Positions 8,117 to 17,045 are shown, counted from the first letter of the stretch. The stretch: 64,000 nucleotides of DNA from Halanaerobiales bacterium (GCA_016278485.1 JADQBT010000002.1:62001-126000), one strand, 5' to 3'. Made by a program: numbers and translations. The notes: generated by a model not told the origin, from the letters alone.

Positions 8117-9389
8117 GTAGTGGAGTATGAAAATCCTTTCTTGCCTGGCGGTCTCCTTTAACTGGTCTCAGTAGTGTATATAAATCAGAGGAAAGGATAT
8201 CATAACTTAAACTTCTTTCAAGCGGTTTAGGATGATTAAGGTTAATATCGCGCAGATATTCTGCGGGATTTATAATCAACGGAAGAGACGACTTTTTATG
8301 GAGCATGCTTAATAAGTCTTCTCTTCCTTTTTTTATACCAAGGACTCTTAAATAAAGATCTTGATTTTTAAAAAAAGAAAACTGGGTTGCAGTTAAATTA
8401 AAAAGAATATGTAACAAATTTCGTTTAATTCTAGTCTCAGTATAGGCTCTGGTAGTTATCTTTTTAATTAGATCTTGATAATTACCAGACTTTCTGGCCT
8501 GTTGGACAATCCTATTTTCCAAACCATTATTTACTTCTGCAAAAGTTAATAATTGAGCAGGGGTTAAAGTTCTGATTTTACTAAGTAGCATAGCACTAAA
8601 ATTTGTTTCATCAAGAATTAAATTATTTTTTATATAAGATAATTCAATTTCTTGATAGGTTCTATGAGGAACAAAAGGCTTTACTTTATTAAGTTTATCT
8701 AAAGTAGAAATATTATTATTTTTTAATATTTTCCTAATTGCAGTAGCACTTGCTATTTTTTCATTGGTCTCCATTGCATGATAATCTGTTTTATAGCGTT
8801 TAATACTAACAGCTTTAATTGATGAATTTAATTTTAAAAGACTTTTTAGATATTCTATTGCTAAAATATTGTTTGGTCTATTGATAATTTCACTAATCTT
8901 TTCTCCTTGTCTATTACTTATTTTTTCACAGTTAGTTAGATACTTAACAAGAGCTTGATTACGAGCCTCAGGGAAATTAATACCACTGGCTAATAAGCTT
9001 TTTAGTGCAACACGATAAGCAGGAGGTTCTTCCAGTAAAATATTAGCTATTTTTTGCAAAAGGTGCATATCTGGATCTTCACTTCCGAAAACTATAGTAG
9101 AAATAAGACCGGTTTTCTCTAATAAGTTAACAGCACCACTTGCAAAATATTCAGCACTTCTGATACCATAAATAAGTGGAAGTTCAATTACTAAATCAAC
9201 ACCAGCTGCTAGGGCCATCTTTGTTCTTGTCCATTTATCAAGTAAAGCAGGATACCCTCTCTGCATAAAGTTCCCATTCATAATGCAAATTACATAATCA
9301 GCATCAGAAATTTTTTTTGCTTTTTTTAAATGATAGAGGTGACCGTTATGAAAAGGGTTATATTCAGTAATAATACCGCAAATTTTCAA
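8106..9389 (-). CDS. tmcAL: tRNA(Met) cytidine acetate ligase TmcAL (YlbM)
   Basis: A 427-residue nucleotidyltransferase-like ligase that uses ATP and acetate to make N4-acetylcytidine at the wobble position of elongator tRNA-Met. The N-terminus has the family signature GIITEYNPFHNGH with the HxGH nucleotide-binding motif. The TTG at 9389 was chosen over an ATG at 9398 because the ATG overlaps the AAAGGA ribosome binding site, while the TTG is 8 nt from it and gives the family-typical start MKICGII. It is on the opposite strand to its usual neighbours and lies beside pta-ackA, whose acetyl metabolism could supply acetate; that link is speculation. Confidence 0.9.
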   Translation of the reverse strand: MKICGIITEYNPFHNGHLYHLKKAKKISDADYVICIMNGNFMQRGYPALLDKWTRTKMALAAGVDLVIELPLIYGIRSAEYFASGAVNLLEKTGLISTIVFGSEDPDMHLLQKIANILLEEPPAYRVALKSLLASGINFPEARNQALVKYLTNCEKISNRQGEKISEIINRPNNILAIEYLKSLLKLNSSIKAVSIKRYKTDYHAMETNEKIASATAIRKILKNNNISTLDKLNKVKPFVPHRTYQEIELSYIKNNLILDETNFSAMLLSKIRTLTPAQLLTFAEVNNGLENRIVQQARKSGNYQDLIKKITTRAYTETRIKRNLLHILFNLTATQFSFFKNQDLYLRVLGIKKGREDLLSMLHKKSSLPLIINPAEYLRDINLNHPKPLERSLSYDILSSDLYTLLRPVKGDRQARKDFHTPLLKV

Positions 9390-9505
9390 TTGTATCATCC
9401 TTTCTCAATAGGCTAATTATTCAAAATAATATAATTTTGTTTAAAATTAAAGGATAATCAAAATAAATATCGTATTGTATATATGATACCAGATTTATTA
9501 GCAAT

Positions 9506-9529
9506 TAACAATTAAAGGGTTAATTGTTA
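9506..9529. promoter_or_regulatory. Perfect 10-bp inverted repeat in the pta leader
   Basis: TAACAATTAA and TTAATTGTTA separated by AGGG, just before the pta ribosome binding site. There is no T-run, so it is more likely an operator or mRNA hairpin than a terminator. No convincing sigma-A promoter was found for pta in this interval. Confidence 0.4.
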
Positions 9530-9562
9530 GCAAAAATACATAAAAGAAAGGTGAATACTAGA

Positions 9563-10564
9563 ATGGATGTAATACAGTTTTTTAAAGAAAGGGCTAGTCA
9601 AGTACAGGAACCAATTGTATTGCCAGAAGGTAGTGATAAAAGAATTATTGAAGCTGCTGCAATGATTATCGAAGAAAAATTGGCTAAACCGATTATTCTT
9701 GGCGATATTGATGAAATTAAGAGACTGGCAACTGAATTAAAGGTTAGCCTTAATGGTGCTAAATTAATTGATCCAAAAAATGCAGCTGACAAAGCTGAAT
9801 TAGTAGAAATTTTTTATAAGATTAGGCAGCATAAAGGTATAAGTAAAGATGAAGCTGCTGAATTATTATCGGATCCTTTATATTATGGTACAATGCTAGT
9901 ACATACAAACCGGGCGGCTGGAATGGTGGCTGGCTCTATTAATGCTACAGGTGATGTATTAAGACCAGCGTTTCAGATTGTTAAGACAAAACCCGGTATT
10001 TCTGTAGTTTCTGGTGCATTTGTAATGGTGACTCCCAAAACTGAATTTGGTGATGAAGGAGTTTTATTTTTTGCAGATTGTGCTGTTAATCCTGCCCCAA
10101 ATGCAGAAGAACTTTCTCAAATTGCATTATCAACTGCACATACTGCTGAAACTTTACTTGGAATGGATCCTAAAGTTGCAATGTTATCATTTTCATCTAA
10201 GGGAAGTGCTCAACACGCTAATGTAGATAAAGTAAGAAAGGCGACAGAATTAGCGCAAAAATGTGCTCCAAATTTAAAGATTGATGGAGAATTACAGGCC
10301 GATGCAGCGTTAGTTGCTGCAGTTAGTAAGAGAAAAGCCCCGAACAGCCAAGTTGCTGGCAACGCAAATGTACTTGTTTTTCCAGATTTAGAAGCAGGAA
10401 ACATTGGCTATAAACTAGTCCAAAGATTTGCAGATGTAGATGCAATAGGACCAATTTTACAAGGTTTAGCTAAACCTATCAATGATCTTTCGCGAGGTTG
10501 CTCTGTAGAGGATGTTGTTAATTTAGTTGCTATAACTTCTGTGCAAGCCCAGGGGTTAAATTAA
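9563..10564 (+). CDS. pta: Phosphate acetyltransferase
   Basis: A 333-residue enzyme that interconverts acetyl-CoA and phosphate with acetyl phosphate and CoA, the first step of acetate fermentation. The whole sequence has the short single-domain clostridial Pta style, with LPEGSDKRI near the N-terminus, FADCAVNP and FSSKGSA in the catalytic half. The ATG at 9563 is preceded by AAAGGTG at good spacing. An in-frame TTG 39 bp upstream overlaps the inverted repeat and lacks a ribosome binding site. It is followed 40 bp later by ackA, completing the ATP-yielding pathway. Cytosolic. Confidence 0.95.
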   Translation: MDVIQFFKERASQVQEPIVLPEGSDKRIIEAAAMIIEEKLAKPIILGDIDEIKRLATELKVSLNGAKLIDPKNAADKAELVEIFYKIRQHKGISKDEAAELLSDPLYYGTMLVHTNRAAGMVAGSINATGDVLRPAFQIVKTKPGISVVSGAFVMVTPKTEFGDEGVLFFADCAVNPAPNAEELSQIALSTAHTAETLLGMDPKVAMLSFSSKGSAQHANVDKVRKATELAQKCAPNLKIDGELQADAALVAAVSKRKAPNSQVAGNANVLVFPDLEAGNIGYKLVQRFADVDAIGPILQGLAKPINDLSRGCSVEDVVNLVAITSVQAQGLN

Positions 10565-10604
10565 TTTTAAAATATAATTTTAATAGATGAAAGGAGAATA
10601 AAAA

Positions 10605-11807
10605 ATGAAAATTTTAGTTTTAAATAGTGGGAGTTCTTCCCTGAAATATCAATTTATTAATATGGATAAAGAAGAGGTGCTAGCCAAAGGTTTGGTACAA
10701 AGAATTGGTATTGAAGATTCTTTTCTTGAACATGAACTAAGTGATGGTCGGGAAATTAAAATTGAAACTGATATTCCAGATCATGGTAAAGGGATTAAAC
10801 TTGTTATTGATGCATTATTATCTGATGAACATGGTGTTGTAGATGATATAGATGAAATTAGTGCAGTCGGTCATCGGGTTGTCCATGGTGGTGAAAAATT
10901 TGCAGATTCTGTTTTAATTAATGATGAAGTAATTAAACAGATTGAAGAGGTTTCAGAGCTGGCTCCATTACATAATCCGGCAAACTTGAAAGGAATTAAA
11001 GTTTGTGAAAAATTAATGCCAAACAAGCCACAAGTTGCTGTATTTGACACAGCTTTTCATCAAAGCATGCCAGAAAAGGCATATATGTATGCTCTTCCTT
11101 ATGAATATTATGAAAAATATGGAGTACGCCGTTATGGTTTCCATGGTACTTCTCACAAATATGTTTCTAAAAAAGCTGCCGAATTAATTGATAAACCATT
11201 TACAGAAGCAAAAATTATTACTTGCCATCTTGGTAATGGTGCTAGTGTTGCAGCTGTTGATGGAGGTAAATCTGTGGATACAAGTATGGGACTTACTCCA
11301 TTAGAGGGTCTTGTTATGGGAACTCGTTGTGGAGATATTGATCCTGCTATTGCACCTTTTATCATGGAAAAAGAGGGATTAACTGCTTCTGAAATGGATA
11401 CAATAATGAATAAAAAAAGTGGATTATATGGTGTTTCAGGTATTAGTAATGATTCAAGAGATGTAGAGGATGCCGCTACTGACGGAAATCATCGTGCTGA
11501 GATTGCACTTGAATTATTTGATTATCGAGTTAAAAAATATGTTGGTGCTTATACCGCGGCTATGAATGGAGTAGATGCCATCGTATTTACAGCTGGAATT
11601 GGTGAGAATTCTAAAAAATCTAGAGCTAATATTGTGAATGGTTTAAAATATCTTGGTATATCGCTCAATGAAGAAGCTAATGATAGTAGAGGAGAAGAAG
11701 TTGAAATATCAACTCCTGATTCAAAGGTGAAAGTATTTGTGATTCCAACTAATGAAGAATTAGTTATTGCACAAGATACCAAGAGGATAGCCGATTTCTC
11801 TGGCTAA
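10605..11807 (+). CDS. ackA: Acetate kinase
   Basis: A 400-residue ASKHA-fold kinase that converts acetyl phosphate and ADP to acetate and ATP. Motifs seen are the N-terminal [10 protein letters not shown] phosphate-binding segment, [15 protein letters not shown] (phosphate-2) and FTAGIGENS (adenosine/connect region), all in the expected order and at usual length. AAAGGAG precedes the ATG. Second gene of a pta-ackA operon; with pta it provides substrate-level phosphorylation, consistent with a fermentative organism. Confidence 0.97.
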   Translation: MKILVLNSGSSSLKYQFINMDKEEVLAKGLVQRIGIEDSFLEHELSDGREIKIETDIPDHGKGIKLVIDALLSDEHGVVDDIDEISAVGHRVVHGGEKFADSVLINDEVIKQIEEVSELAPLHNPANLKGIKVCEKLMPNKPQVAVFDTAFHQSMPEKAYMYALPYEYYEKYGVRRYGFHGTSHKYVSKKAAELIDKPFTEAKIITCHLGNGASVAAVDGGKSVDTSMGLTPLEGLVMGTRCGDIDPAIAPFIMEKEGLTASEMDTIMNKKSGLYGVSGISNDSRDVEDAATDGNHRAEIALELFDYRVKKYVGAYTAAMNGVDAIVFTAGIGENSKKSRANIVNGLKYLGISLNEEANDSRGEEVEISTPDSKVKVFVIPTNEELVIAQDTKRIADFSG

Positions 11808-11814
11808 TTTCTCC

Positions 11815-11844
11815 TTGACAAGGTGACTTGACTTTATGTATAAT
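11815..11844 (+). promoter_or_regulatory. Sigma-A promoter of the ylbN-rpmF unit
   Basis: TTGACA at 11815-11820, an 18-bp spacer and TATAAT at 11839-11844, starting 8 bp after the ackA stop and about 30 bp before the ylbN start. Confidence 0.75.
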
Positions 11845-11873
11845 TAACATTGGTAATTACAGGGGTGATTAAT

Positions 11874-12347
11874 TTGTATATAGACCTCAGTGATTTAAAT
11901 GAGGTTGGAGGTCGCAAAGAAGTAGTAACAGATGTTAATTTTGCGGACCTTAGTTTTAGAGACCGGGATATTGAAATTCCAAAACCTTTACATTTAGAAT
12001 TTACCATATTTAAAACACAAGATTCCTTTGTAATCAGGGGGAAAGTTACTGGTTCAATTGTACTTGCCTGTAGCCGTTGCCTAGAAAAATTTCAGCATCA
12101 GCTTGATTTAGAAGTTGATGAGGAAATTATTGCTACAGAGATGCCTGATCTAAATGAACTAGATATTTCTGATATTATTAGAGAAAATATTTTATTGAAT
12201 TTAGCAATTAAACCTCTCTGTGCAGAGGATTGTAAAGGTCTTTGTGTAGAATGTGGACAAAATTTGAATGAAGAAGAATGTGATTGTGATACTGAAATCA
12301 TAGACCCACGTCTGGCCGACCTTAAGAATTTTTTTGATGACAATTAA
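11874..12347 (+). CDS. DUF177/YceD (YlbN) protein linked to 23S rRNA and L32
   Basis: A 157-residue DUF177 protein. Homologues are nearly always encoded directly upstream of rpmF and are implicated in 23S rRNA maturation or accumulation. The C-terminal half has the characteristic cysteine set: CSRCL, then [14 protein letters not shown], then CDC, likely a metal site. The TTG at 11874 is preferred because AGGGGTG lies 6 nt upstream; in-frame codons further upstream have no ribosome binding site. It is separated by 14 bp from rpmF. Confidence 0.9.
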   Translation: MYIDLSDLNEVGGRKEVVTDVNFADLSFRDRDIEIPKPLHLEFTIFKTQDSFVIRGKVTGSIVLACSRCLEKFQHQLDLEVDEEIIATEMPDLNELDISDIIRENILLNLAIKPLCAEDCKGLCVECGQNLNEEECDCDTEIIDPRLADLKNFFDDN

Positions 12348-12361
12348 AGGAGGTGGAGAGG

Positions 12362-12535
12362 ATGGCTGTACCTAAAAAACGAACTTCTAAGACTAGAAAG
12401 CGCAAACGTCGCACACACTGGAAACTTAAAAGTCCAAATTTGGTAGAATGCCCTCAATGCCACTCTCAGGTATTATCTCATCGAGTATGTCCAGAGTGTG
12501 GTCATTATAAAGGAAAGCAAGTTATTAGTAAATAA
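12362..12535 (+). CDS. rpmF: 50S ribosomal protein L32, zinc form
   Basis: A 57-residue L32 with the basic N-terminus [16 protein letters not shown] and two CxxC pairs (CPQC and CPEC) that mark the zinc-binding version. The ATG at 12362 follows AGGAGGTGGAGAGG; an earlier in-frame codon at 12353 lies within that ribosome binding site. The position after ylbN and before plsX is conserved in Firmicutes. An intrinsic terminator follows. Confidence 0.97.
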   Translation: MAVPKKRTSKTRKRKRRTHWKLKSPNLVECPQCHSQVLSHRVCPECGHYKGKQVISK

Positions 12536-12546
12536 CTTAACATTAA

Positions 12547-12581
12547 AGCAGGTATCCTAATAAGGGATTCCTGCTTTTTTT
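12547..12581 (+). terminator. Intrinsic terminator after rpmF
   Basis: AGCAGG-T-ATCC pairs with GGAT-T-CCTGCT with one internal mismatch, followed by seven T residues. Confidence 0.85.
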
Positions 12582-12593
12582 GATTTAACTGAC

Positions 12594-12622
12594 TTGCATT
12601 TGACTCGCGGTTGAGATATAAT
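12594..12622 (+). promoter_or_regulatory. Sigma-A promoter of the plsX-fab operon
   Basis: TTGCAT at 12594-12599, a 17-bp spacer and TATAAT at 12617-12622. No obvious FapR-type operator was recognised around it. Confidence 0.7.
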
Positions 12623-12678
12623 AATTTCGTGTTAGAAAAATGAAAAATGTTTCCGGTTTTTAAAAGGAGGCGAATTAG

Positions 12679-13692
12679 TTGTATCGTATTGCAGTAGATG
12701 TAATGGGTGGAGATAATCCACCATCAGAAATCATAAAAGGTGCTGTAAATGCCTGCTATGAGGATAAATTAATTAATTTGATACTAGTAGGTAAATATGA
12801 TATTATTATGCGAGAGTTAGATGCATTAAATGCTAATAAAACTAGAATACATATAGAAGATGCTACTGAAATAATTACTATGGATGAAGCACCAGCTAGA
12901 GCTTTAAGGAAGAAAAAACGTTCTTGTATTAATATTGGTACTAATCTTGTTAAAGACGGTAAAGCTGATGCATTTATTTCCCCCGGTAATACGGGTGCAG
13001 TAATGGCTGGAGGTTTATTTAATATCGGCAGAGCTAAAGGTATTAAAAGGCCGCCAATTGCTATTAACTTTCCGGCTATAAACGGAGAAACATTAGTGCT
13101 TGATAATGGTGCAAATACTGACTCAAGTCCTGAAAACTTACTCCAGTTTGCTTTGATGGGTCAAGTTTTTGCAAAAGAGGTACAGGGAATAAAAAATCCT
13201 CGGATTGGATTGTTAAGTATAGGTTCTGAAAAGAAAAAAGGAAATAAGTTAACTAAAGCTACATATGAATTATTGGTAGAAGATAAGCGAATTGAGAATT
13301 TCATTGGTAATGTTGAAGGCCGTGATATTTTCTCTGATACTTGTGATATAATATTAACTGATGGTTTTGTCGGTAATGTAGTACTTAAGACTACTGAAGG
13401 AGCCGCTTCTTTTTTTCTAGAACTTTTAAAAAGTGCGTTTAAGACTAACTGGAGAGCTAAATTAGGTGCTTTATTACTGAAGCCATATTTAAAAAAAGTC
13501 CTTAATAAAATTGATTATAGACAATATGGCGGGGCTCCACTCTTAGGATTGAATGGTGTTGTTATTATTAGCCATGGTAGCTCAGATGATGTTGCTATCT
13601 ATAATGCAATTAAAGTTGCTCGAAAAACTATCGAAAATAATGTTGTTAAACTTATAGAAGCAGAGATAAATGATGAGGAGGAAGATCATTAA
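12679..13692 (+). CDS. plsX: Phosphate acyltransferase PlsX
   Basis: A 337-residue peripheral membrane enzyme that makes acyl phosphate from acyl-ACP for PlsY, starting phospholipid synthesis. The N-terminus IAVDVMGGDNPP and the internal SPGNTGAVMAGG and DGFVGNV motifs are family hallmarks. It starts at TTG, 10 nt after AGGAGG. PlsY is encoded in this window at 27691, so both steps of the acyl-phosphate route are present. First gene of plsX-fabK-fabG-acpP; the next start follows its stop directly. Confidence 0.95.
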   Translation: MYRIAVDVMGGDNPPSEIIKGAVNACYEDKLINLILVGKYDIIMRELDALNANKTRIHIEDATEIITMDEAPARALRKKKRSCINIGTNLVKDGKADAFISPGNTGAVMAGGLFNIGRAKGIKRPPIAINFPAINGETLVLDNGANTDSSPENLLQFALMGQVFAKEVQGIKNPRIGLLSIGSEKKKGNKLTKATYELLVEDKRIENFIGNVEGRDIFSDTCDIILTDGFVGNVVLKTTEGAASFFLELLKSAFKTNWRAKLGALLLKPYLKKVLNKIDYRQYGGAPLLGLNGVVIISHGSSDDVAIYNAIKVARKTIENNVVKLIEAEINDEEEDH

Positions 13693-14637
13693 GTGAGTAT
13701 TAAAACACCCTTATGCGAGATACTTGAAATAGAAAAACCAATTTTGCAAGGAGGAATGGCCTGGGTTGCGACAGGTGAACTTGCAGCTTCAGTTTCTATA
13801 GCAGGTGGATTAGGCATTATCGGTTCTGGTAATGCTCCAGCAGATGTCGTAGCAAAGGAAATAGCTAAAGTAAAAGAAATGACTGATAAACCATTTGGAG
13901 TTAATGTTATGTTATTATCTCCTTTTGTAGATGATCTAATAGATTTAATGATCGAAGAGAAAGTTCCAGTTGTTACAACTGGGGCTGGTAATCCAGGTAA
14001 ATATGTGGATAGATTACAAAAGGCCGGAAGTAAAGTAATACCTGTTGTACCATCTGTTGCACTAGCAAGAAGGATGGCACGAATGGGTGTTGATGCCTTA
14101 ATTGCAGAAGGAACTGAGGCTGGGGGACATATTGGAGAATTAGCAACTATGCCTTTAATTCCACAAATAGTTGATGTAGTTGATATTCCTGTTATTGCTG
14201 CTGGTGGTGTTGGAGATGGCAGAGGCTTTGCTGCTGCTTTAATGCTAGGTGCGCAAGGTGTTCAGCTTGGAACACGTTTTGTCTGTACAACTGAATGTAC
14301 AGCTGCTCCAGAATATAAAGAAGCAATTATAGGTGCCAGGGATAGGGATGCAGTTGTTACAGGTCGGATAACTGGACATCCTGTCAGAAATATTAAAAAT
14401 CAATTAACAAGAGAATTAGAAAAGATGGAAAATGAAGGTGCTAGCAAAGAAGAGATTGAAGAAGCAGCCAGTGGTGGTTTAAGAAGAGCTGTTACAGAAG
14501 GTGATGTGATGGGTGGAAGTGTTATGGCTGGACAAATTTCTGGTTTAGTCAACGATATAAAACCAGTTGCAGAGGTCATTGATGAAATATTCAAACAAGT
14601 TGAACAAACATTAAATAAATATTGCAAAAAGTTTTAA
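13693..14637 (+). CDS. fabK: Enoyl-ACP reductase II FabK (FMN-dependent)
   Basis: A 314-residue flavoprotein of the nitronate monooxygenase/FabK family, reducing trans-2-enoyl-ACP in the last step of each elongation cycle. It has the typical N-terminal PILQGGMAWVA, the FMN/phosphate-binding IAAGGVGDGRG and LGAQGVQLGTRF, and the GTEAGGHIG catalytic-region motif. It starts with GTG immediately after the plsX stop. Its presence in the fab operon replaces FabI. Related 2-nitropropane dioxygenases are the alternative, but context decides for FabK. Confidence 0.93.
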   Translation: MSIKTPLCEILEIEKPILQGGMAWVATGELAASVSIAGGLGIIGSGNAPADVVAKEIAKVKEMTDKPFGVNVMLLSPFVDDLIDLMIEEKVPVVTTGAGNPGKYVDRLQKAGSKVIPVVPSVALARRMARMGVDALIAEGTEAGGHIGELATMPLIPQIVDVVDIPVIAAGGVGDGRGFAAALMLGAQGVQLGTRFVCTTECTAAPEYKEAIIGARDRDAVVTGRITGHPVRNIKNQLTRELEKMENEGASKEEIEEAASGGLRRAVTEGDVMGGSVMAGQISGLVNDIKPVAEVIDEIFKQVEQTLNKYCKKF

Positions 14638-14661
14638 TTAGATTTGAAGAGGTGTATAAAG

Positions 14662-15408
14662 ATGATAGATTTAACTGGCAAAGTAGCATTAGTTACTGGA
14701 AGTTCAAGAGGAATAGGAGCTGCTACAGCTATTAAACTTGCTGAGGCTGGTGCAGATCTGGTAATTAATTATGCATCATCGCAAGGTCCGGCTGAAGAAA
14801 TAGCGAGCAAGATAAATAAAATTGGTCGAAAAGCTATTGTTTTACAGGCTAATGTGGCTAATTTTGATGAAGCTAAATCCTTAATCAAAAAAACGAAAAA
14901 AGAATTCGGCAAATTAGATATTTTGGTTAATAATGCAGGAATTACTAATGATAAATTATTATTAAGAATGAAAGAAGACGACTGGGATCAAGTGATAGAT
15001 ATTAATTTGAAAGGTGTTTTCAATACAACTAAATCAGCTGCCCGTTATTTAATGAAATCAGAAGCAGGCAGAATAATCAATCTAAGTTCTGTTGTTGGTT
15101 TAATGGGAAATGCAGGTCAGGCTAATTATGCTGCAGCAAAGGCTGGTATTCTTGGTCTAACAAAATCAACAGCTAGAGAATTAGCAGTACGTGGTGTAAC
15201 CGCAAATGTAGTAGCTCCTGGTTTTATAGAAACAGATATGACAGAAAATTTACCTGAGAATGTAAAAGCAGAGATGTTATCTAATATACCAGCTAACAGA
15301 TTTGGTAAGGTTGATGAAGTTGCTAATTTAATTGTTTTTCTTGCTTCACCACTGGCCCAATACATAAATGGTCAGGTTATTAATGTAGATGGAGGTATGT
15401 TGATGTGA
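14662..15408 (+). CDS. fabG: 3-oxoacyl-ACP reductase FabG
   Basis: A 248-residue short-chain dehydrogenase that reduces 3-oxoacyl-ACP with NADPH. The Rossmann TGSSRGIG, NNAG, the catalytic Ser in NLSSVVG and the YxxxK in NYAAAKAG are intact, and the C-terminus reads VDGGMLM as in authentic FabG. The ATG at 14662 sits 8 nt after GAGGTG; a TTG 18 bp upstream lacks this spacing. It lies between fabK and acpP. Confidence 0.95.
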   Translation: MIDLTGKVALVTGSSRGIGAATAIKLAEAGADLVINYASSQGPAEEIASKINKIGRKAIVLQANVANFDEAKSLIKKTKKEFGKLDILVNNAGITNDKLLLRMKEDDWDQVIDINLKGVFNTTKSAARYLMKSEAGRIINLSSVVGLMGNAGQANYAAAKAGILGLTKSTARELAVRGVTANVVAPGFIETDMTENLPENVKAEMLSNIPANRFGKVDEVANLIVFLASPLAQYINGQVINVDGGMLM

Positions 15409-15423
15409 AAGGAGGTGAAAGAA

Positions 15424-15660
15424 GTGGCTAACGATGTTCTTAATAGAGTTATTGATATCGTTGTTGAAGAACTAGCAGTAGACAGGGATGAAGTTACAGA
15501 AGAATCTTCTTTTATTGAAGATCTCGGTGCTGATTCATTAGATGTTGTTGAATTAGTTATGGCTTTTGAAGAAGAATTTGATGTAGAAATTCCTGATGAA
15601 GATGCGGAAAAAATTCGCACAGTAGATGATGCTGTTAGTTATCTGGAAGATATTCTATAA
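15424..15660 (+). CDS. acpP: Acyl carrier protein
   Basis: A 78-residue acidic four-helix ACP that carries growing acyl chains on phosphopantetheine. The attachment Ser is in [11 protein letters not shown] (about residue 38). GTG at 15424 was chosen: GGAGGTG lies 6 nt upstream, whereas the earlier in-frame GTG at 15415 is inside that site. Last gene of the plsX-fabK-fabG-acpP transcript; a strong terminator follows. Confidence 0.95.
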   Translation: MANDVLNRVIDIVVEELAVDRDEVTEESSFIEDLGADSLDVVELVMAFEEEFDVEIPDEDAEKIRTVDDAVSYLEDIL

Positions 15661-15672
15661 ATATATATTAAT

Positions 15673-15714
15673 AAGGGAGAAAACTCCGTTTAGCGGAGTT
15701 TTTGTCCCTTTTTT
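15673..15714 (+). terminator. Intrinsic terminator after acpP
   Basis: Long hairpin: AAGGGA and AAAACTCCG on the left pair with CGGAGTTTT and TCCCTT on the right, with a TTTAG loop and a T-run after it. The downstream rnc gene has its own ribosome binding site. Confidence 0.85.
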
Positions 15715-15744
15715 GCTCATATTGTTTGGGAGAGGTGAGATAAG

Positions 15745-16458
15745 ATGTCCTGTTTATTTATTAAAGAAAAGAAAATGACTGAACTAGAAGAAAAAATTGA
15801 TGTTCAATTTGATGATAAGTATTTATTGCAACGAGCATTAACCCATAAGTCTTTTCCTAATGAAAACAGATATTTAGATTTAAAAGATAATGAAAGACTT
15901 GAATTTCTTGGCGATTCTGTTCTAAGTATTTCAATTAGTACTTACATTTTTAAAAAGTTTCCTGATCATCCAGAAGGTGAACTGGCTAAAATGCGCGCAG
16001 TACTAGTTAGTGCTCCCGTCCTGGCACAAATGGCAAGGGATCTAGATCTTGGTGAATATCTTTTGCTTGGCAAAGGAGAAGAAATGACAGGTGGGCGTGA
16101 AAGAGATTCAATTTTGGCAGATACTATGGAAGCAATTTTTGGTGCTGTTTATCTGGATCAGGGGTTTGCTGTGGCCTGTAGAATAATTATTGATATTTTT
16201 AGTAATGACATAAAAAATGCAGCTCAGGGCAAACATATTCAGGATTATAAAACAATGTTACAGGAAATAATACAAAAAGATGGTAGTGATAGACCAGATT
16301 ACGAAGTTATTCAAGAGAAAGGGCCTGATCATAATAAAACTTTTATTGTAGAAGTGAAATTAAGAGAAAATAATCTTGGTTCAGGTCAAGGTTCTAGTAA
16401 GAAAGAAGCTGAACAGGAGGCTGCTAAAGTAGCTTTGCATAAAATGAATGAAATTTAA
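15745..16458 (+). CDS. rnc: Ribonuclease III
   Basis: A 237-residue double-strand-specific endoribonuclease for rRNA and mRNA processing. The RNase III signature NERLEFLGDSVL and the second metal motif DTMEAIFGA are intact. A dsRNA-binding domain covers about residues 165-235, ending GSGQGSSKKEAEQEAA. The ATG at 15745 has GAGGTG 7 nt upstream; the internal ATG at 15775 has a weaker site. The position after acpP is the common Firmicute order. Confidence 0.96.
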   Translation: MSCLFIKEKKMTELEEKIDVQFDDKYLLQRALTHKSFPNENRYLDLKDNERLEFLGDSVLSISISTYIFKKFPDHPEGELAKMRAVLVSAPVLAQMARDLDLGEYLLLGKGEEMTGGRERDSILADTMEAIFGAVYLDQGFAVACRIIIDIFSNDIKNAAQGKHIQDYKTMLQEIIQKDGSDRPDYEVIQEKGPDHNKTFIVEVKLRENNLGSGQGSSKKEAEQEAAKVALHKMNEI

Positions 16459-16463
16459 TCGAT

Positions 16464-16520
16464 ACCCCCCGGATATTTCTACTTTTTAAATCATATTATA
16501 TAGTAAAGTGTCTGGGGGGT
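16464..16520 (+). promoter_or_regulatory. Inverted repeat masking the ribosome binding site of the 16528 gene
   Basis: ACCCCCCGGA (16464-16473) can pair with TCTGGGGGGT (16511-16520), ten pairs with one G-U, around a 37-nt loop. The right arm is the likely Shine-Dalgarno sequence of the next gene. A candidate promoter lies between the arms. Confidence 0.6.
16471..16499 (+). promoter_or_regulatory. Candidate sigma-E (mother-cell) promoter
   Basis: GGATATT (16471-16477), a 14-bp gap and CATATTAT (16492-16499) resemble the sporulation sigma-E consensus (about KMATATT, 14-15 bp, CATACAAT), with mismatches in each element. No sigma-A promoter is apparent for this gene. Confidence 0.4.
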
Positions 16521-16527
16521 TCTAGCT

Positions 16528-17016
16528 ATGAAAAACTTTTTCAAACGCCTGGAAAGGATTTTCTCTTATTTATTTATTTTAGGTTTAATTTTGTTGAGCA
16601 CTATCCAAATTATTTTAACAAATCCTGTCGGTTATGAAAGGATTAATTGGTTAAATCAAAAGTTTAATAATTTATTTGCTGAACAAAAGCCGAAGGCTGT
16701 CAGTACAATAGGTACCTATACTGAAGAAATGTCTGGTTATTTTATTTTGGATTTAATGAATAATTATCCAGGGAATCAAATTTGGATATTAAAAAATGGC
16801 ATGCGAATTAATAATTTTAACAAAGGTCTAGTTCGTGTTTATGTTAAAGATGGAGATTTTATTTCTCTTGATGCTCAATCTGTCAATGAGCCAGTCTGGT
16901 TTAAGATTACTGAAGTTTCACCAACAATAAGTGGTTTAGAACAAGGTCAGCTATTTCGACTTGAAAACGAAAAAATATTTCTGGCTGAAATAACAATGGA
17001 AGAAGAAGTTTATTAA
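16528..17016 (+). CDS. Conserved-looking single-pass membrane protein, unknown
   Basis: A 162-residue protein not recognised. A basic N-terminus (KNFFKRLERI) precedes one membrane helix (about residues 12-32); the remaining 130 residues are predicted outside the cytoplasm and have the alternating pattern of a small beta domain (WILKNGMRI, GLVRVYVKDGDFI). The ribosome binding site is an unusual GGGGGGT, 7 nt before the ATG, embedded in an inverted repeat, and a sigma-E-like promoter lies just upstream. A sporulation or envelope role is possible but only inferred from that context. It lies between rnc and the aromatic genes. Confidence 0.7.
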   Translation: MKNFFKRLERIFSYLFILGLILLSTIQIILTNPVGYERINWLNQKFNNLFAEQKPKAVSTIGTYTEEMSGYFILDLMNNYPGNQIWILKNGMRINNFNKGLVRVYVKDGDFISLDAQSVNEPVWFKITEVSPTISGLEQGQLFRLENEKIFLAEITMEEEVY

Positions 17017-17045
17017 AATTTTGAAAGTTTTACAGGAGGAGCATA

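Noticed and set aside
9506-9529. Rex-binding site upstream of pta
   Set aside because: Rex sites read TTGT-inward half-sites (TTGTTAAnnnnTTAACAA); here the half-sites are in the reverse order, so only an unassigned inverted repeat is reported.
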